Assembly (NCBI GenBank): GCA_045542375.1
Contig: JAZQKW010000047.1
Span: 1 to 28,580 of the forward strand
Origin: Eshraghiella sp045542375
GTDB taxonomy: Bacteria > Bacillota > Clostridia > Lachnospirales > Lachnospiraceae
Direction of reading: 5' to 3'
DNA length: 28,580 nucleotides
Positions within the stretch are counted from its first letter, which is position 1. Every line of letters begins with the position of its first letter. Shown here piece after piece: positions 15,243 through 24,135 of this stretch. The notes below the pieces were generated by a model. The model saw only the letters and a list, made by a program, of their open reading frames with translations. It was not told the origin of the DNA and ran no database searches. A program made the translations under genes and the position numbers.

Positions 15243-16355
15243 ATGAAAAGTGTGATTTTGGGAATTGTTTTATGCATAATGTTTCCTGTAATGGCTTATG
15301 GGAACGAAGATTATTCAGATTTATCAGATTATGATTTCAGTGATATACAGGAAATACTTGACGAGGAAGGCGGGGTTGATTTTGAAGAAACTGTTAAGCA
15401 GATAATGAGTGGTGAGGATTCAGGTGGTACAGGTAAGATTAGTGAGATTATTTCCAGTACGATTCTTTATGAGTTGGAAAAAGAAAAAGACGTAATCATC
15501 AAAGTTCTGCTTATTGGCCTTGCTGCTGCAATGTTTTCTAATATTTCAGGGGCGATTTTAAACGGAAAAATATCAGAAACCGGATTTTACATAACATACC
15601 TTAGTCTGGTTGTGGCACTGACAGCAGGATATTCAGTAATTGCATCCATGGTAACCAGAACAATGGAACTTTTAATAGAGCTTATGGGAGCTTTTGTACC
15701 GGTATATATTGTGTCAATAGGATTTAGTACCGGAAGTAATTCGGCAGAGGCATTTTACAGAGTAATTGTTGTGGTAATAACGTTAATAGAGAAAATACTC
15801 CTTAAAGTCATAATTCCAATGATATACATGTATCTTATTACCAATATCATTAATAATATGGCTGACGGAAAATTGTTTTCCAAAACCTGTGAGCTTATTA
15901 AGACAATAGTGGACTGGCTGTTAAAGGGTCTATTATCTTTTGTAATTGGTATTAATCTCATAAGGGGTCTTATTAATCCCATTGTGGATTCTATTAAAAT
16001 GGGCACATGGGGAAAGGTTTTGTCAGGAATTCCGGGGATTGGAGGAGCACTGAATTCGGTATCAGGAATTGTACTGGCATCGGGAACACTTATCAAAAAT
16101 GCTATCGGTATCGGTGGGGTGGTTGCTATTGCAGGGATTTGTTTTGTACCTGTAATAAAAGCATTGATTGTCTCTCTTGCATATAAGCTGTCAGGAGCAA
16201 TGCTTGAACCAGTGTCAGACAAAAGAGTTGTCAACAGCATTAACAGTATTTATGTAAGTATTGTATTGCTGATGAAAACATTATTATATGCGGTTGTATT
16301 TTTCCTGCTTACAATAGCGGTTATATGCAGCTCTACTAACTATAATATATCTTAG
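15243..16355 (+). CDS. spoIIIAE: stage III sporulation protein AE
   Basis: A 370-residue polytopic membrane protein, the largest membrane subunit of the SpoIIIA complex. It has a cleavable signal-like N-terminus (MKSVILGIVLCIMFPVMAYG), an acidic segment (about 20-75) and seven or so membrane helices to the end. The ATG at 15243 lies 1 bp after the spoIIIAD stop; a GTG at 15231 in the same frame would add four residues and overlap that gene, and is less likely. The glycine-rich stretch around residues 260-300 (SGIPGIGGALNSVSGIV) is typical. Expressed with the rest of the operon. Confidence 0.93.
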   Translation: MKSVILGIVLCIMFPVMAYGNEDYSDLSDYDFSDIQEILDEEGGVDFEETVKQIMSGEDSGGTGKISEIISSTILYELEKEKDVIIKVLLIGLAAAMFSNISGAILNGKISETGFYITYLSLVVALTAGYSVIASMVTRTMELLIELMGAFVPVYIVSIGFSTGSNSAEAFYRVIVVVITLIEKILLKVIIPMIYMYLITNIINNMADGKLFSKTCELIKTIVDWLLKGLLSFVIGINLIRGLINPIVDSIKMGTWGKVLSGIPGIGGALNSVSGIVLASGTLIKNAIGIGGVVAIAGICFVPVIKALIVSLAYKLSGAMLEPVSDKRVVNSINSIYVSIVLLMKTLLYAVVFFLLTIAVICSSTNYNIS

Positions 16356-16366
16356 GATGGTAAAAT

Positions 16367-16939
16367 ATGGAGTATCTTCTTGACGTAATTAAAAAAGTAG
16401 CCATGTTTTATGTTATTGCATATTTTTTACTTAATCTTGTTAATAATGAAAAATACAGGCATTACATAAAAATGTTTGTTGGAATAATTATGATAATTAT
16501 GTTAATTGGACCTGTTGGCAGGATTTTTGGATTTGATGACATATTTTTAAAGCATTTTTCCACGATATCGGCACAGGGCATGTCTGACGATTTGAAGGCA
16601 GAACTAATGGCTGCTGAGGATGGTATGAAGGATGTTATTCTTGAAGAGTATTATGGAATTATTGAAGCTGATATCAGTGAACAGCTTCTTGCCTATGATT
16701 TTTTTCTTAATGATTTTGACATAATATTATGTACGGACGAAAACAATGAGAATTATGGGAAAATAACACATATGGAGTTAGGTATAAGCAATAAGAGAAC
16801 AGATATTGTTGAAATTCCCGATATTATAATTGGAAATGAGGACTCTGTTGCAAGTCCTGTTGTAATTGAAATAAAAAAATATATTTCTGATGTATATAAA
16901 ATTAATAAGAACAATATAAATGTAAATATATCTCTATGA
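16367..16939 (+). CDS. spoIIIAF: stage III sporulation protein AF
   Basis: A 190-residue protein with two N-terminal membrane helices (about 8-28 and 35-55) and an extracytoplasmic soluble domain that ends with a beta-strand pattern (NNINVNISL). SpoIIIAF belongs to the ring-building group with AG and AH in the intermembrane space. GGATGG precedes the ATG at 16367. It is 11 bp after spoIIIAE and 30 bp before the spoIIIAG start. Confidence 0.92.
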   Translation: MEYLLDVIKKVAMFYVIAYFLLNLVNNEKYRHYIKMFVGIIMIIMLIGPVGRIFGFDDIFLKHFSTISAQGMSDDLKAELMAAEDGMKDVILEEYYGIIEADISEQLLAYDFFLNDFDIILCTDENNENYGKITHMELGISNKRTDIVEIPDIIIGNEDSVASPVVIEIKKYISDVYKINKNNINVNISL

Positions 16940-16969
16940 TTGCAGGTGAATTATGAAAGGAAGTTGATT

Positions 16970-17515
16970 ATGAAATGGAAGATACCTGAAAAATTCCTGA
17001 AAAAAGATAAACTTATTCTTATAATTCTGGTGGGTATTCTTTTGTTGGTAATTAAACTTCCCACTAAAAAAGAAAATAAAACCGAGAAAACTGCTCAGAA
17101 TGTTACCAATGACAATAACCTGACGGATTATGCCACCATAATGGAAGACAGACTTGAAGCTCTTTTATCAGGAGTTGATGGTGTGGGAAAGGTAAAAGCA
17201 GCCGTTACACTAATGAATACGGGCGAAAATATACTATACACGGAAAATGACAGTTCCATACAGAAAATTGAAGAAAGTGACGGCTCAGGAGGGAATCGCA
17301 CATCAGAGGACAGTTCTGTTAAACAGTCTGTTGTGTTTTCAGATGGCGGAAAGACGCCTTTTGTTGTGGATTCTCATATGCCTAAAGTTCAGGGAGTTGT
17401 CATTGTTGCAGAGGGAGCGGATAATGTCCGGATTGTGTCTGAAATAACGGACGCGGTAAATGCACTGTTAGGGATACCGGTTAACAGAATAAAAGTATTA
17501 AAAATGGAGGTATAG
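16970..17515 (+). CDS. spoIIIAG: stage III sporulation protein AG
   Basis: A 181-residue protein with one N-terminal membrane helix (about 16-31, LILIILVGILLLVIKLP) and an intermembrane ring-building domain. In B. subtilis SpoIIIAG forms the large-diameter ring of the channel. The frame is open from 16940, but AAAGGAAG at 16956-16962 places translation at the ATG 16970. A low-complexity Ser/Gly/Glu insert (about residues 100-116, KIEESDGSGGNRTSEDSS) interrupts the ring domain, as in other SpoIIIAG. The conserved VDGVGKVKAAVTL segment is present near residue 65. Confidence 0.92.
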   Translation: MKWKIPEKFLKKDKLILIILVGILLLVIKLPTKKENKTEKTAQNVTNDNNLTDYATIMEDRLEALLSGVDGVGKVKAAVTLMNTGENILYTENDSSIQKIEESDGSGGNRTSEDSSVKQSVVFSDGGKTPFVVDSHMPKVQGVVIVAEGADNVRIVSEITDAVNALLGIPVNRIKVLKMEV

Positions 17516-17516
17516 T

Positions 17517-18137
17517 TTGAAAAAAATCTTCAAGAAAAATCATATTATAATAACTGTTCTTGCTTTAATGATTGCAGTTGCCGGATACATAAATTATTCG
17601 GATGCAATTAGGAGTAAGAATAAAGCGGGTGTTAAGACAGATGCACCTACAGAAAGTGAGACTGATGCTGTAAGTGGAGATATTTTAAGTAATGATGTGG
17701 AAACAGGTGATAATGTTACTGAAAAAGAGACTGAGGAAGATAATCCGGGTGAAACAATTTTTACCTCAGGAAGTAACTCCGCATTTATTGTAAGTGCTAA
17801 GCTTGAGAGAGAACAGGTAAGAGCGTCTAACAAGGAAACTCTTTTGGAAATTATTAATAACGCCAATCTGACTGAAGTTGAAAAAGCTGCAGCATCAGAA
17901 AAAATGATGGCAATAACCGATGCATCTCAAAAGGAAGCAGCAGCCGAGCTTATGCTAGAGGCCAGAGGCTTTAAAAATGTTATTGTGTCAATAGTTGGCA
18001 ATCAGGCAGATGTGGTAATAGAAAAAGAAGCACTGACGGATACGGAACTTGCCCAGGTCGAAGATATAGTTAAGAGAAAGACAGACATATCCATTGAAAA
18101 CATTACAATTACGGCAGTTAAACCTGATGCCAAATAG
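17517..18137 (+). CDS. spoIIIAH: stage III sporulation protein AH (TTG start)
   Basis: A 206-residue protein with an N-terminal membrane helix (about 8-24), a flexible acidic/Thr/Glu-rich linker (about 35-80) and a C-terminal ring-building domain (about 90-200). In B. subtilis, SpoIIIAH binds SpoIIQ from the forespore across the intermembrane space. The start is a TTG at 17517: GGAGG at 17506-17510 is 6 nt upstream and no ATG or GTG precedes the membrane helix. The gene starts one base after the spoIIIAG stop. It is the last gene of the operon; a vegetative promoter for asp23 follows. Confidence 0.92.
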   Translation: MKKIFKKNHIIITVLALMIAVAGYINYSDAIRSKNKAGVKTDAPTESETDAVSGDILSNDVETGDNVTEKETEEDNPGETIFTSGSNSAFIVSAKLEREQVRASNKETLLEIINNANLTEVEKAAASEKMMAITDASQKEAAAELMLEARGFKNVIVSIVGNQADVVIEKEALTDTELAQVEDIVKRKTDISIENITITAVKPDAK

Positions 18138-18152
18138 TAATTGCAAAAATCC

Positions 18153-18180
18153 TTTACATTTATTATAATGTTGGTATTAT
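18153..18180 (+). promoter_or_regulatory. sigma-A promoter with extended -10 for asp23
   Basis: -35 TTTACA (18153-18158), 16-bp spacer, -10 TATTAT (18175-18180) preceded by TGG (extended -10). It lies 32 bp upstream of the asp23 ATG and separates vegetative genes from the sporulation operon. Confidence 0.65.
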
Positions 18181-18212
18181 AAGAAAAAATATACAGACAG
18201 GGGGATAAAGCA

Positions 18213-18587
18213 ATGGCAGAGATTAAAAGTGGAATGTCATATGCATCCGACAACAATATTGGCAATATACAGATATCAGAAGAAGCAGTATCGGTAATTG
18301 CGGGAATAGCAGCTACAGAGGTTGAAGAGGTGGTTTCCTTAGTAGGTAATATTACTAATGAACTTGTAAGTAAGATGGGAATTACCAGACTTTCCAAGGG
18401 CATTAAGGTAAGAATGGAAGAAGATACTGTATCTGTAACAGTAACCGTTAATCTTTTATATGGTTGTGTTATGCTTGATGTGTGCAGAACAATTCAGGAA
18501 AAGGTTGCACAGGCAATTGAGACAATGACTAATCTGTCTGTGGCAGAGGTTAACGTATATGTTAACGATATTATTATAAAAAAATAA
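18213..18587 (+). CDS. Asp23/Gls24 family envelope stress protein
   Basis: A 124-residue soluble Asp23/Gls24 protein, the YqhY equivalent that sits between spoIIIAH and nusB in Firmicutes. The conserved core is present: ISEEAVSVIAGIAATEVEEVV (about 23-43), the GIKVRMEEDTVSVTVTVNL stretch (about 65-83) and the VAEVNVYVNDI end (about 110-120). Family members stay at the membrane through partners or modulate envelope homeostasis; YqhY is linked to acetyl-CoA carboxylase regulation in B. subtilis, but accBC are not here. It has a GGGGG ribosome binding site, an own promoter at 18153 and a terminator at 18627. Confidence 0.9.
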   Translation: MAEIKSGMSYASDNNIGNIQISEEAVSVIAGIAATEVEEVVSLVGNITNELVSKMGITRLSKGIKVRMEEDTVSVTVTVNLLYGCVMLDVCRTIQEKVAQAIETMTNLSVAEVNVYVNDIIIKK

Positions 18588-18595
18588 TTTTTATC

Positions 18596-18624
18596 TTTTT
18601 AAATCAGACGGTTTATAGTATAAT
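18596..18624 (+). promoter_or_regulatory. candidate promoter for nusB abutting a terminator
   Basis: -10 TATAAT (18619-18624) with a poor -35 TTTTTA (18596-18601) at 17 bp. The start point would fall inside the terminator hairpin at 18627-18652, so the RNA would lack part of the left arm. Perfect -10, weak -35. Confidence 0.4.
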
Positions 18625-18626
18625 TA

Positions 18627-18658
18627 GAGTGCTATGCTTTGTGCAGGCACTCTTTTTT
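18627..18658 (+). terminator. Rho-independent terminator after asp23
   Basis: GAGTGC (18627-18632) pairs with GCACTC (18647-18652), with further TGC/GCA pairing inside the loop, followed by TTTTTT (18653-18658). It ends asp23 transcripts 40 bp before nusB. Confidence 0.8.
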
Positions 18659-18697
18659 AATTGATAAAATCAGAAATATATACAGAGAGGTATTATT

Positions 18698-19126
18698 ATG
18701 AATAGAGCAGCATTAAGAGAAACAGTGTTTAAGATTTTATTCCGTTATGAGTTTCATGATTTGGATTCCTTTAAGAACCAGATTAATTTGTTTTTTGCTG
18801 AATATCCTGAAAGTTCAGATGAGGATGAGGAATGGCCTGAGCTTAATGAAGAATCAGTTGTATTAATTACTGACAAGGTAACAGATATTTTAAGCAGACT
18901 TAATGATATTGATGTTGCAATTGAGAATAATTGTAGCGGATGGAAATTTGATAGAATTGGTAAGGCAGAGTTATCCATACTCAGAGTAGCTGCATATGAA
19001 ATTATGTATGACGAAGAGACAGATACAGCTGTTTCCATAAGTGAAGCAGTTAAATTATCTAAGAAGTACTGTGATGAGAAGACACATGCTTTTGTTAATG
19101 GAATTCTTGCTAAATTTACCAGATAA
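18698..19126 (+). CDS. nusB: transcription antitermination factor NusB
   Basis: A 142-residue all-helical NusB, which with NusE (S10) binds boxA RNA and supports antitermination in rRNA operons. The N-terminal RAALRETVFKILFRYEF and the C-terminal AISEAVKLSKKYCDEKTHAFVNGILAKF are the family signature. AGAGAGG precedes the ATG at 18698. A terminator stands just upstream, so it needs its own start site. Its stop lies 14 bp before xseA, with which it is probably co-transcribed. Confidence 0.94.
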   Translation: MNRAALRETVFKILFRYEFHDLDSFKNQINLFFAEYPESSDEDEEWPELNEESVVLITDKVTDILSRLNDIDVAIENNCSGWKFDRIGKAELSILRVAAYEIMYDEETDTAVSISEAVKLSKKYCDEKTHAFVNGILAKFTR

Positions 19127-19140
19127 TAAGTGGAGCGTTT

Positions 19141-20352
19141 ATGGCTAATATATATTCTGTTGTACAGATTAATAACTACATAAGGAATATGTTTGAGTCT
19201 GATTTTGTATTGGAGAATGTTAACGTTAGTGGTGAAGTCAGTAATTGCAAGTACCATTCTTCAGGACATATATATTTTACCCTGAAGGACAAGGGCTCAG
19301 TTCTGTCAGCAGTAATGTTTGCAGGAAATCGTACTACAGGTCTTAAATTCAAGCTGACTGACGGTATGAAAATAGTTGTGACCGGCAAGATATCGGTATA
19401 TGAAGCTACAGGCAAATATCAGATATATGCCCGCTTAATTAAGGAAGACGGTCATGGAGAGCTGTACGAAAAGTATCTTTTGTTAAAGAAAGAACTTGAA
19501 GAGATGGGAATGTTTGATTCCTCTTATAAAAAGCAGATTCCGGCTCACATTAAGAAGTTGGGAGTAGTTACGGCATCTACCGGTGCAGCAATTCAGGACA
19601 TTATTAATATATCTACACGTCGTAATCCTTATATACAGATAGTTCTGTATCCTGCCAAGGTGCAGGGTGAGGGTGCTGCCGAAAGTATATGCAGGGGTAT
19701 TGAGACTCTTGACAGATATGGTGTGGACGTGATTATCGCAGGACGAGGCGGAGGCTCCATAGAGGATTTATGGGCATTTAATGAGGAAATAGTTGCAAGA
19801 ACAGTGTTTAACTGTAATACGCCGATTATTTCAGCAGTAGGACATGAGACAGATTATACCATTATTGATTTTGTTTCAGATATGCGTGCTCCTACACCTT
19901 CAGCAGCGGCAGAACTTGCGGTAGCAGATATTTTTGAATTAATTGAAACCATTGGGTACAGAATGGAAATGTTAACAGTGGCTATGGAGCGTAAGCTTCA
20001 GGATTATCGCAAGAAGACAGATGATTATTCTCTCAGATTAAAATATCTGTCACCTGAGAATACTCTTAATAATAAGAGAATGCAATTGGACGAGATAAGT
20101 GACAGGCTTAATATGTATATGGACAGGATACTTATGATGAAGAAGCATACCTTTTCTGTATTGTGTGCAAGACTTCAGGCAGCATCCCCATTAACTAAGC
20201 TTGAAAGCGGATATTCGTATATTGTTAATGACCAGGGTAAGTCTCTTACATCTGTAGGAGATGTTAGGGAGAATGAACTTATTAATATATATCTGAAGGA
20301 TGGAAACATATCCGCAAGAACAGAAACAATTATTAACAGACAGAGAGGTTAG
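19141..20352 (+). CDS. xseA: exodeoxyribonuclease VII large subunit
   Basis: The 403-residue catalytic subunit of exonuclease VII, which degrades single-stranded DNA from both ends. The N-terminal OB-fold DNA-binding domain (about 1-100, YFTLKDKGSVLSAVMF) precedes the catalytic core with GRGGGSIEDLWAFNEE (about 200-215) and GHETDYTIIDFVSDMRAPTPSAAAEL (about 237-260). A coiled-coil region that recruits XseB follows (about 265-345), and the C-terminal segment (LESGYSYIVND) matches the family. Length is typical (about 400). The stop precedes the xseB ATG by one base. Confidence 0.95.
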   Translation: MANIYSVVQINNYIRNMFESDFVLENVNVSGEVSNCKYHSSGHIYFTLKDKGSVLSAVMFAGNRTTGLKFKLTDGMKIVVTGKISVYEATGKYQIYARLIKEDGHGELYEKYLLLKKELEEMGMFDSSYKKQIPAHIKKLGVVTASTGAAIQDIINISTRRNPYIQIVLYPAKVQGEGAAESICRGIETLDRYGVDVIIAGRGGGSIEDLWAFNEEIVARTVFNCNTPIISAVGHETDYTIIDFVSDMRAPTPSAAAELAVADIFELIETIGYRMEMLTVAMERKLQDYRKKTDDYSLRLKYLSPENTLNNKRMQLDEISDRLNMYMDRILMMKKHTFSVLCARLQAASPLTKLESGYSYIVNDQGKSLTSVGDVRENELINIYLKDGNISARTETIINRQRG

Positions 20353-20353
20353 C

Positions 20354-20569
20354 ATGAACATAGAAGAGACATTCAAGACCCTTGATGATATTTTGAACAG
20401 ATTAGAAGATAAGGATACAAGCCTTGAGGATGCCTTTAAGGAATATGAGAAGGGTATGAAATTAGTTAAGGAATGCAATGATTCCTTAGACAAGGTTGAG
20501 AAAAAGATTCAGTTAATCAGAGATGATATGAGTATAGAAAGTGTAGAAAGAGATGAACTTCGAGAATAA
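20354..20569 (+). CDS. xseB: exodeoxyribonuclease VII small subunit
   Basis: A 71-residue helical protein, the small subunit that coats the coiled coils of XseA. EETFKTLDDILNRLED and the LEDAFKEYEKGM segment are the family core. The frame is open from 20300 within xseA, but AGAGAGG at 20341-20347 places the start at ATG 20354. The end overlaps ispA by 17 bp, a coupling commonly seen in this cluster. Confidence 0.92.
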   Translation: MNIEETFKTLDDILNRLEDKDTSLEDAFKEYEKGMKLVKECNDSLDKVEKKIQLIRDDMSIESVERDELRE

Positions 20570-21446
20570 GCTTAAGAATAGCGCTCAGTATGCGGAAGAT
20601 ATTATTAAAGAATATATGCCTGTTGCAGGATTATATGACCGGGAAATAATAGAAGCAATGAATTACAGCGTAATGGCAGGTGGAAAGAGATTAAGACCTG
20701 TTCTTATGAATTCAGTATATCGTCTTATGGGTGGTAAGGAACAGGTTGTTAAGCCTTGCATGGCTGCAATGGAGATGCTTCACAGCTATACGCTTGTACA
20801 TGATGATTTGCCGGCTTTGGATAATGATGATTACAGAAGAGGTCGTTATACCACACATAAGGAATTTGGAGAACCGGCGGCAATACTTGCAGGTGACGGT
20901 CTTTTGCACCATGCATATGAGACATTTATAAGAGTGTTTGAGTATGGAGTATCTGCCTGTTATGTTAAGGCATTAAGGATTTTTGGTGATTGCACAGGAA
21001 TTAAAGGTATGCTTGGCGGACAGGCGGCAGATGTACTTAACAGTGGAAAAGCATTGTCGGATGACCTTATGTATTATATATATGACCTTAAGACAGGTGC
21101 GCTGATTAAGGGTTCGATGATGATAGGTGCAGCTCTTGCAGGTGCATCTGATGAGGATATACAGAGCATTTCCAGAGCTGGAACATTAATCGGACTTGCA
21201 TTTCAGATAAGGGATGATATTCTGGATCTTACCGGTGATGAAGAGGTTATAGGTAAGCCTGTTCACAGTGATGAGAAGAATAATAAGAAAACTTATGTTA
21301 CCGTTAATGGTATAGATAAGTCAGTTGAAGATATAAAGAGATTTTCAATGGAGGCCAAGGATATTATTAATAAAATTGGCACTGACTGCGAGGAACGGGA
21401 GTTTCTTTTGGAATTAATTGATTATCTTGTAGACAGAAATAAATAA
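20553..21446 (+). CDS. ispA: farnesyl-diphosphate synthase / short-chain polyprenyl synthetase
   Basis: A 297-residue trans-prenyltransferase that condenses IPP with DMAPP and GPP to farnesyl diphosphate, feeding undecaprenyl and quinone synthesis. The first aspartate-rich motif is DDLPALD at 84-90, followed by NDDYRRG; the second, RDDILD, lies near residue 227. The GGKRLRP motif binding IPP is at 43-49. Length and position before dxs are those of IspA in Firmicutes. The start overlaps xseB by 17 bp. Product chain length (C15) is inferred from context and from the family. Confidence 0.93.
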   Translation: MNFENKLKNSAQYAEDIIKEYMPVAGLYDREIIEAMNYSVMAGGKRLRPVLMNSVYRLMGGKEQVVKPCMAAMEMLHSYTLVHDDLPALDNDDYRRGRYTTHKEFGEPAAILAGDGLLHHAYETFIRVFEYGVSACYVKALRIFGDCTGIKGMLGGQAADVLNSGKALSDDLMYYIYDLKTGALIKGSMMIGAALAGASDEDIQSISRAGTLIGLAFQIRDDILDLTGDEEVIGKPVHSDEKNNKKTYVTVNGIDKSVEDIKRFSMEAKDIINKIGTDCEEREFLLELIDYLVDRNK

Positions 21447-21459
21447 GAATGGTGTAAAT

Positions 21460-23322
21460 ATGATATTAGACAGTATAAAGAAAGCTAATGACATCAAGAA
21501 AATTAATAGTGAACAGTATGACATTCTGGCTGATGAAATAAGAGGTCGTATACTTGAAGGAGTAAGTGAGAATGGAGGACATCTGTCTTCGAGTCTCGGA
21601 GTTGTTGAACTTACAATGGCACTTCATCTTACTCTTAACCTTCCTAAGGATAAGATTCTGTGGGATGTTGGACATCAGGCATATGCTCATAAGATTCTTA
21701 CGGGAAGAAAGGACAGCTTTTCTACATTAAGACAGCTTAACGGAATTAGTGGTTTTACCAACCTTAAGGAAAGCGATTGTGACGGCTTTGGAATGGGACA
21801 TGCATCCAACTCCCTGTCAGTAGCCCTTGGATATGTTAAAGCAAGAGAACTTTCAGGAGAGAAATATAATGTTGTATCTGTAATAGGCGACGGAGCCCTT
21901 ACAGGTGGTATGGCATATGAGGCTTTGAATAATCTCAGTACCATACGCAGTAATATGATTATTATTCTTAATGATAATGAGATGTCCATTTCCCAGAACG
22001 TTGGCGGAATATCCAAGATGCTTAATAAGACAAGAACAAGCATTAAGTACAATGAATTTAAGGATGCTGTAAAGACCGGACTTGCCAAAATACCAGGATG
22101 TGGTGAAGATATAATAGGTAAGCTTCATAAGACTAAGAGCTCTATTAAGCAGCTTTTTGTACCGGGTATGTTTTTTGAAGAGATGGGAATTACTTATCTT
22201 GGACCTGTAGATGGACATGATATTGATAAGCTTATTAAGACAATTAATATGGCCAAGAAGGTTAATCATGCGGTACTCATTCATGTTCATACCAAGAAGG
22301 GTAAGGGATATCCTTATGCAGAAAAGCATCCGTCATTTTATCATGGTGTAGACCCATTTGATATTGAGACGGGACGATTAAAATCAGACATAAAGGTTAG
22401 GACCTATTCAGATGTATTTTCATCTGCAATCTGTAATATGGCAAAAGAAGATGACCGAATTGTTGCAATTACAGCAGCAATGGGTGAGGGAACAGGACTT
22501 AAGAAATTCTCAAAGTATTATCCTGACAGATTTTTTGATGTAGGAATTGCAGAGGAGCATGCGGTTACTTTTGCTGCCGGATTAGCATGTGGTGGATATA
22601 AGCCTTATGTAGCTATATACTCAACGTTTTTCCAGCGTGCATTTGATCAGATAATACATGATGTATGTATTCAGAATCTGCCTGTAAAGTTTATAGTTGA
22701 ACGTGCGGGAATAGTTGGAAGTGATGGAATTACACATCAGGGTATTTTTGACATTTCTTATTTTAATCTTATTCCGGGCATGACCATTATGGCACCTAAG
22801 AACAGATATGAATTAAGAGATATGCTTTATTTTTCAAAGGATTATAATGCACCGGTTGCAATCAGATTTCCGAGAGGTGAAGCTGTTGAAGTATATAAGG
22901 ATAGTCGTGCTGAAATTATGTATGGCAAAAGTGAAATTCTGAAAGCAGGCTCTAAGGTTGCTATATTGGCAGTTGGTGCATGTGTTAAGCTGACTGAAGC
23001 TATAGATGCCGCTTTAACTGAGAATGGAATTGATGCTACTGTGGTAAATGCAAGATTCATTAAGCCAATTGATACGGAGTTGATTGATGAATTAACACGC
23101 AATCACAGTCTCATTGTTACAGTGGAAGAAAATGTTGTTAACGGAAGCTATGGACAGACTGTACTTTCTTATGTTAACAACAAAAGATTGGATATAGATG
23201 TAATGAATGTTACCTTACCGGATGAATTTATTGAACATGGTAAAGTTAATGAATTATGGAATATTTATGGACTTGATTCAGAAAAGATTACATCAGATAT
23301 ACTTAAAAGGATTAATAATTGA
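21460..23322 (+). CDS. dxs: 1-deoxy-D-xylulose-5-phosphate synthase
   Basis: A 620-residue thiamine-diphosphate enzyme that joins pyruvate and glyceraldehyde 3-phosphate, the entry step of the MEP isoprenoid pathway. The TPP/Mg motif is GDG at 143-145 with N171-N173 (NDNEMS); the catalytic glutamate is E365 in AEEHAVTFAAG. VGHQAYAHKILTGR and GMGHASNSLS are typical. The transketolase-type C-terminal domain (about 490-620) is complete. Next to ispA, it indicates that the organism makes isoprenoids by the MEP route. The TGA stop shares its last base with the next ATG. Confidence 0.96.
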   Translation: MILDSIKKANDIKKINSEQYDILADEIRGRILEGVSENGGHLSSSLGVVELTMALHLTLNLPKDKILWDVGHQAYAHKILTGRKDSFSTLRQLNGISGFTNLKESDCDGFGMGHASNSLSVALGYVKARELSGEKYNVVSVIGDGALTGGMAYEALNNLSTIRSNMIIILNDNEMSISQNVGGISKMLNKTRTSIKYNEFKDAVKTGLAKIPGCGEDIIGKLHKTKSSIKQLFVPGMFFEEMGITYLGPVDGHDIDKLIKTINMAKKVNHAVLIHVHTKKGKGYPYAEKHPSFYHGVDPFDIETGRLKSDIKVRTYSDVFSSAICNMAKEDDRIVAITAAMGEGTGLKKFSKYYPDRFFDVGIAEEHAVTFAAGLACGGYKPYVAIYSTFFQRAFDQIIHDVCIQNLPVKFIVERAGIVGSDGITHQGIFDISYFNLIPGMTIMAPKNRYELRDMLYFSKDYNAPVAIRFPRGEAVEVYKDSRAEIMYGKSEILKAGSKVAILAVGACVKLTEAIDAALTENGIDATVVNARFIKPIDTELIDELTRNHSLIVTVEENVVNGSYGQTVLSYVNNKRLDIDVMNVTLPDEFIEHGKVNELWNIYGLDSEKITSDILKRINN

Positions 23323-24134
23323 TGAAAGAAAGATTAGATGTATTATTAGTTAACAGAAAAATGGCGGATTCCAGAGAAAAGGCCAAGGCTATTATAATGT
23401 CAGGCATTGTATATGTTAATGGTCAGAAGGAAGATAAAGCCGGTTCCATGTTTGATATATACGCAGGTATAGAGATTAAGGGTTCAACTCTCAAATATGT
23501 AAGCAGAGGTGGACTTAAACTTGAAAAAGCAATGGAGAATTTCCCTATTACACTTGAAAATAAAGTGTGTATGGACGTTGGTTCTTCAACCGGCGGATTT
23601 ACAGACTGTATGCTTATGAATGGAGCTGTTAAGGTATACGCTGTGGACGTTGGACATGGACAGCTTGCATGGAAGCTTAGACAGGATGAAAGAGTTGTCG
23701 TAATGGAGAAGACCAATATCCGTTATGTCACTCCTGATAATATTGAAGAATTAGTGGATTTTTCAAGTATTGATGTGTCCTTTATTTCATTAACCAAGGT
23801 TCTTTTGCCGGTTAAGAATTTATTAACTGAAAGTGGTGAAATTGTATGTCTTATTAAGCCACAGTTTGAGGCAGGCAGAGATAAGGTTGGGAAAAAAGGT
23901 GTTGTAAGAGATATTAATGTTCATAAAGACGTGGTCAGAATGGTACTTGATTATGCAATGTCAATTGGTTTTGATGTAGCAGGTCTGGACTATTCGCCGA
24001 TTAAGGGTCCGGAGGGTAATATTGAATATCTTGCATATCTTAAGAAAACCGGTAAAGAACAGGGTGAAATGATATGTGAAACAGATATTGACTATACTGT
24101 TTCGGAATCGCATAAAATACTGAACGAGGAATAA
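23322..24134 (+). CDS. tlyA: TlyA family rRNA (cytidine-2'-O)-methyltransferase
   Basis: A 270-residue protein with an N-terminal S4 RNA-binding domain (about 1-60, RLDVLLVNRKMADSREKAK) and an FtsJ-like SAM methyltransferase domain (about 60-250, VGSSTGGFTDCM for SAM binding; IDVSFISLTKVLLP; KPQFEAGR). TlyA in mycobacteria methylates 16S and 23S rRNA; the name haemolysin A is historical. In B. subtilis the equivalent, yqxC, sits at this same place. The ATG at 23322 overlaps the dxs TGA by one base (TGATG), with AAAAGG 11 nt upstream; a TTG one codon earlier is less likely. Confidence 0.93.
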   Translation: MKERLDVLLVNRKMADSREKAKAIIMSGIVYVNGQKEDKAGSMFDIYAGIEIKGSTLKYVSRGGLKLEKAMENFPITLENKVCMDVGSSTGGFTDCMLMNGAVKVYAVDVGHGQLAWKLRQDERVVVMEKTNIRYVTPDNIEELVDFSSIDVSFISLTKVLLPVKNLLTESGEIVCLIKPQFEAGRDKVGKKGVVRDINVHKDVVRMVLDYAMSIGFDVAGLDYSPIKGPEGNIEYLAYLKKTGKEQGEMICETDIDYTVSESHKILNEE

Positions 24135-24135
24135 T

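Noticed and set aside
18164..18169. TATAAT at 18164 as the asp23 -10 box
   Set aside because: The TTTACA lies only 5 bp before it, so the TATTAT at 18175 with a 16-bp spacer fits better.
21853..22329. Long minus-strand open frames within dxs and other core genes
   Set aside because: They lie antisense to well-conserved genes, lack ribosome binding sites and encode no recognisable protein; they are mirror artefacts of codon use.
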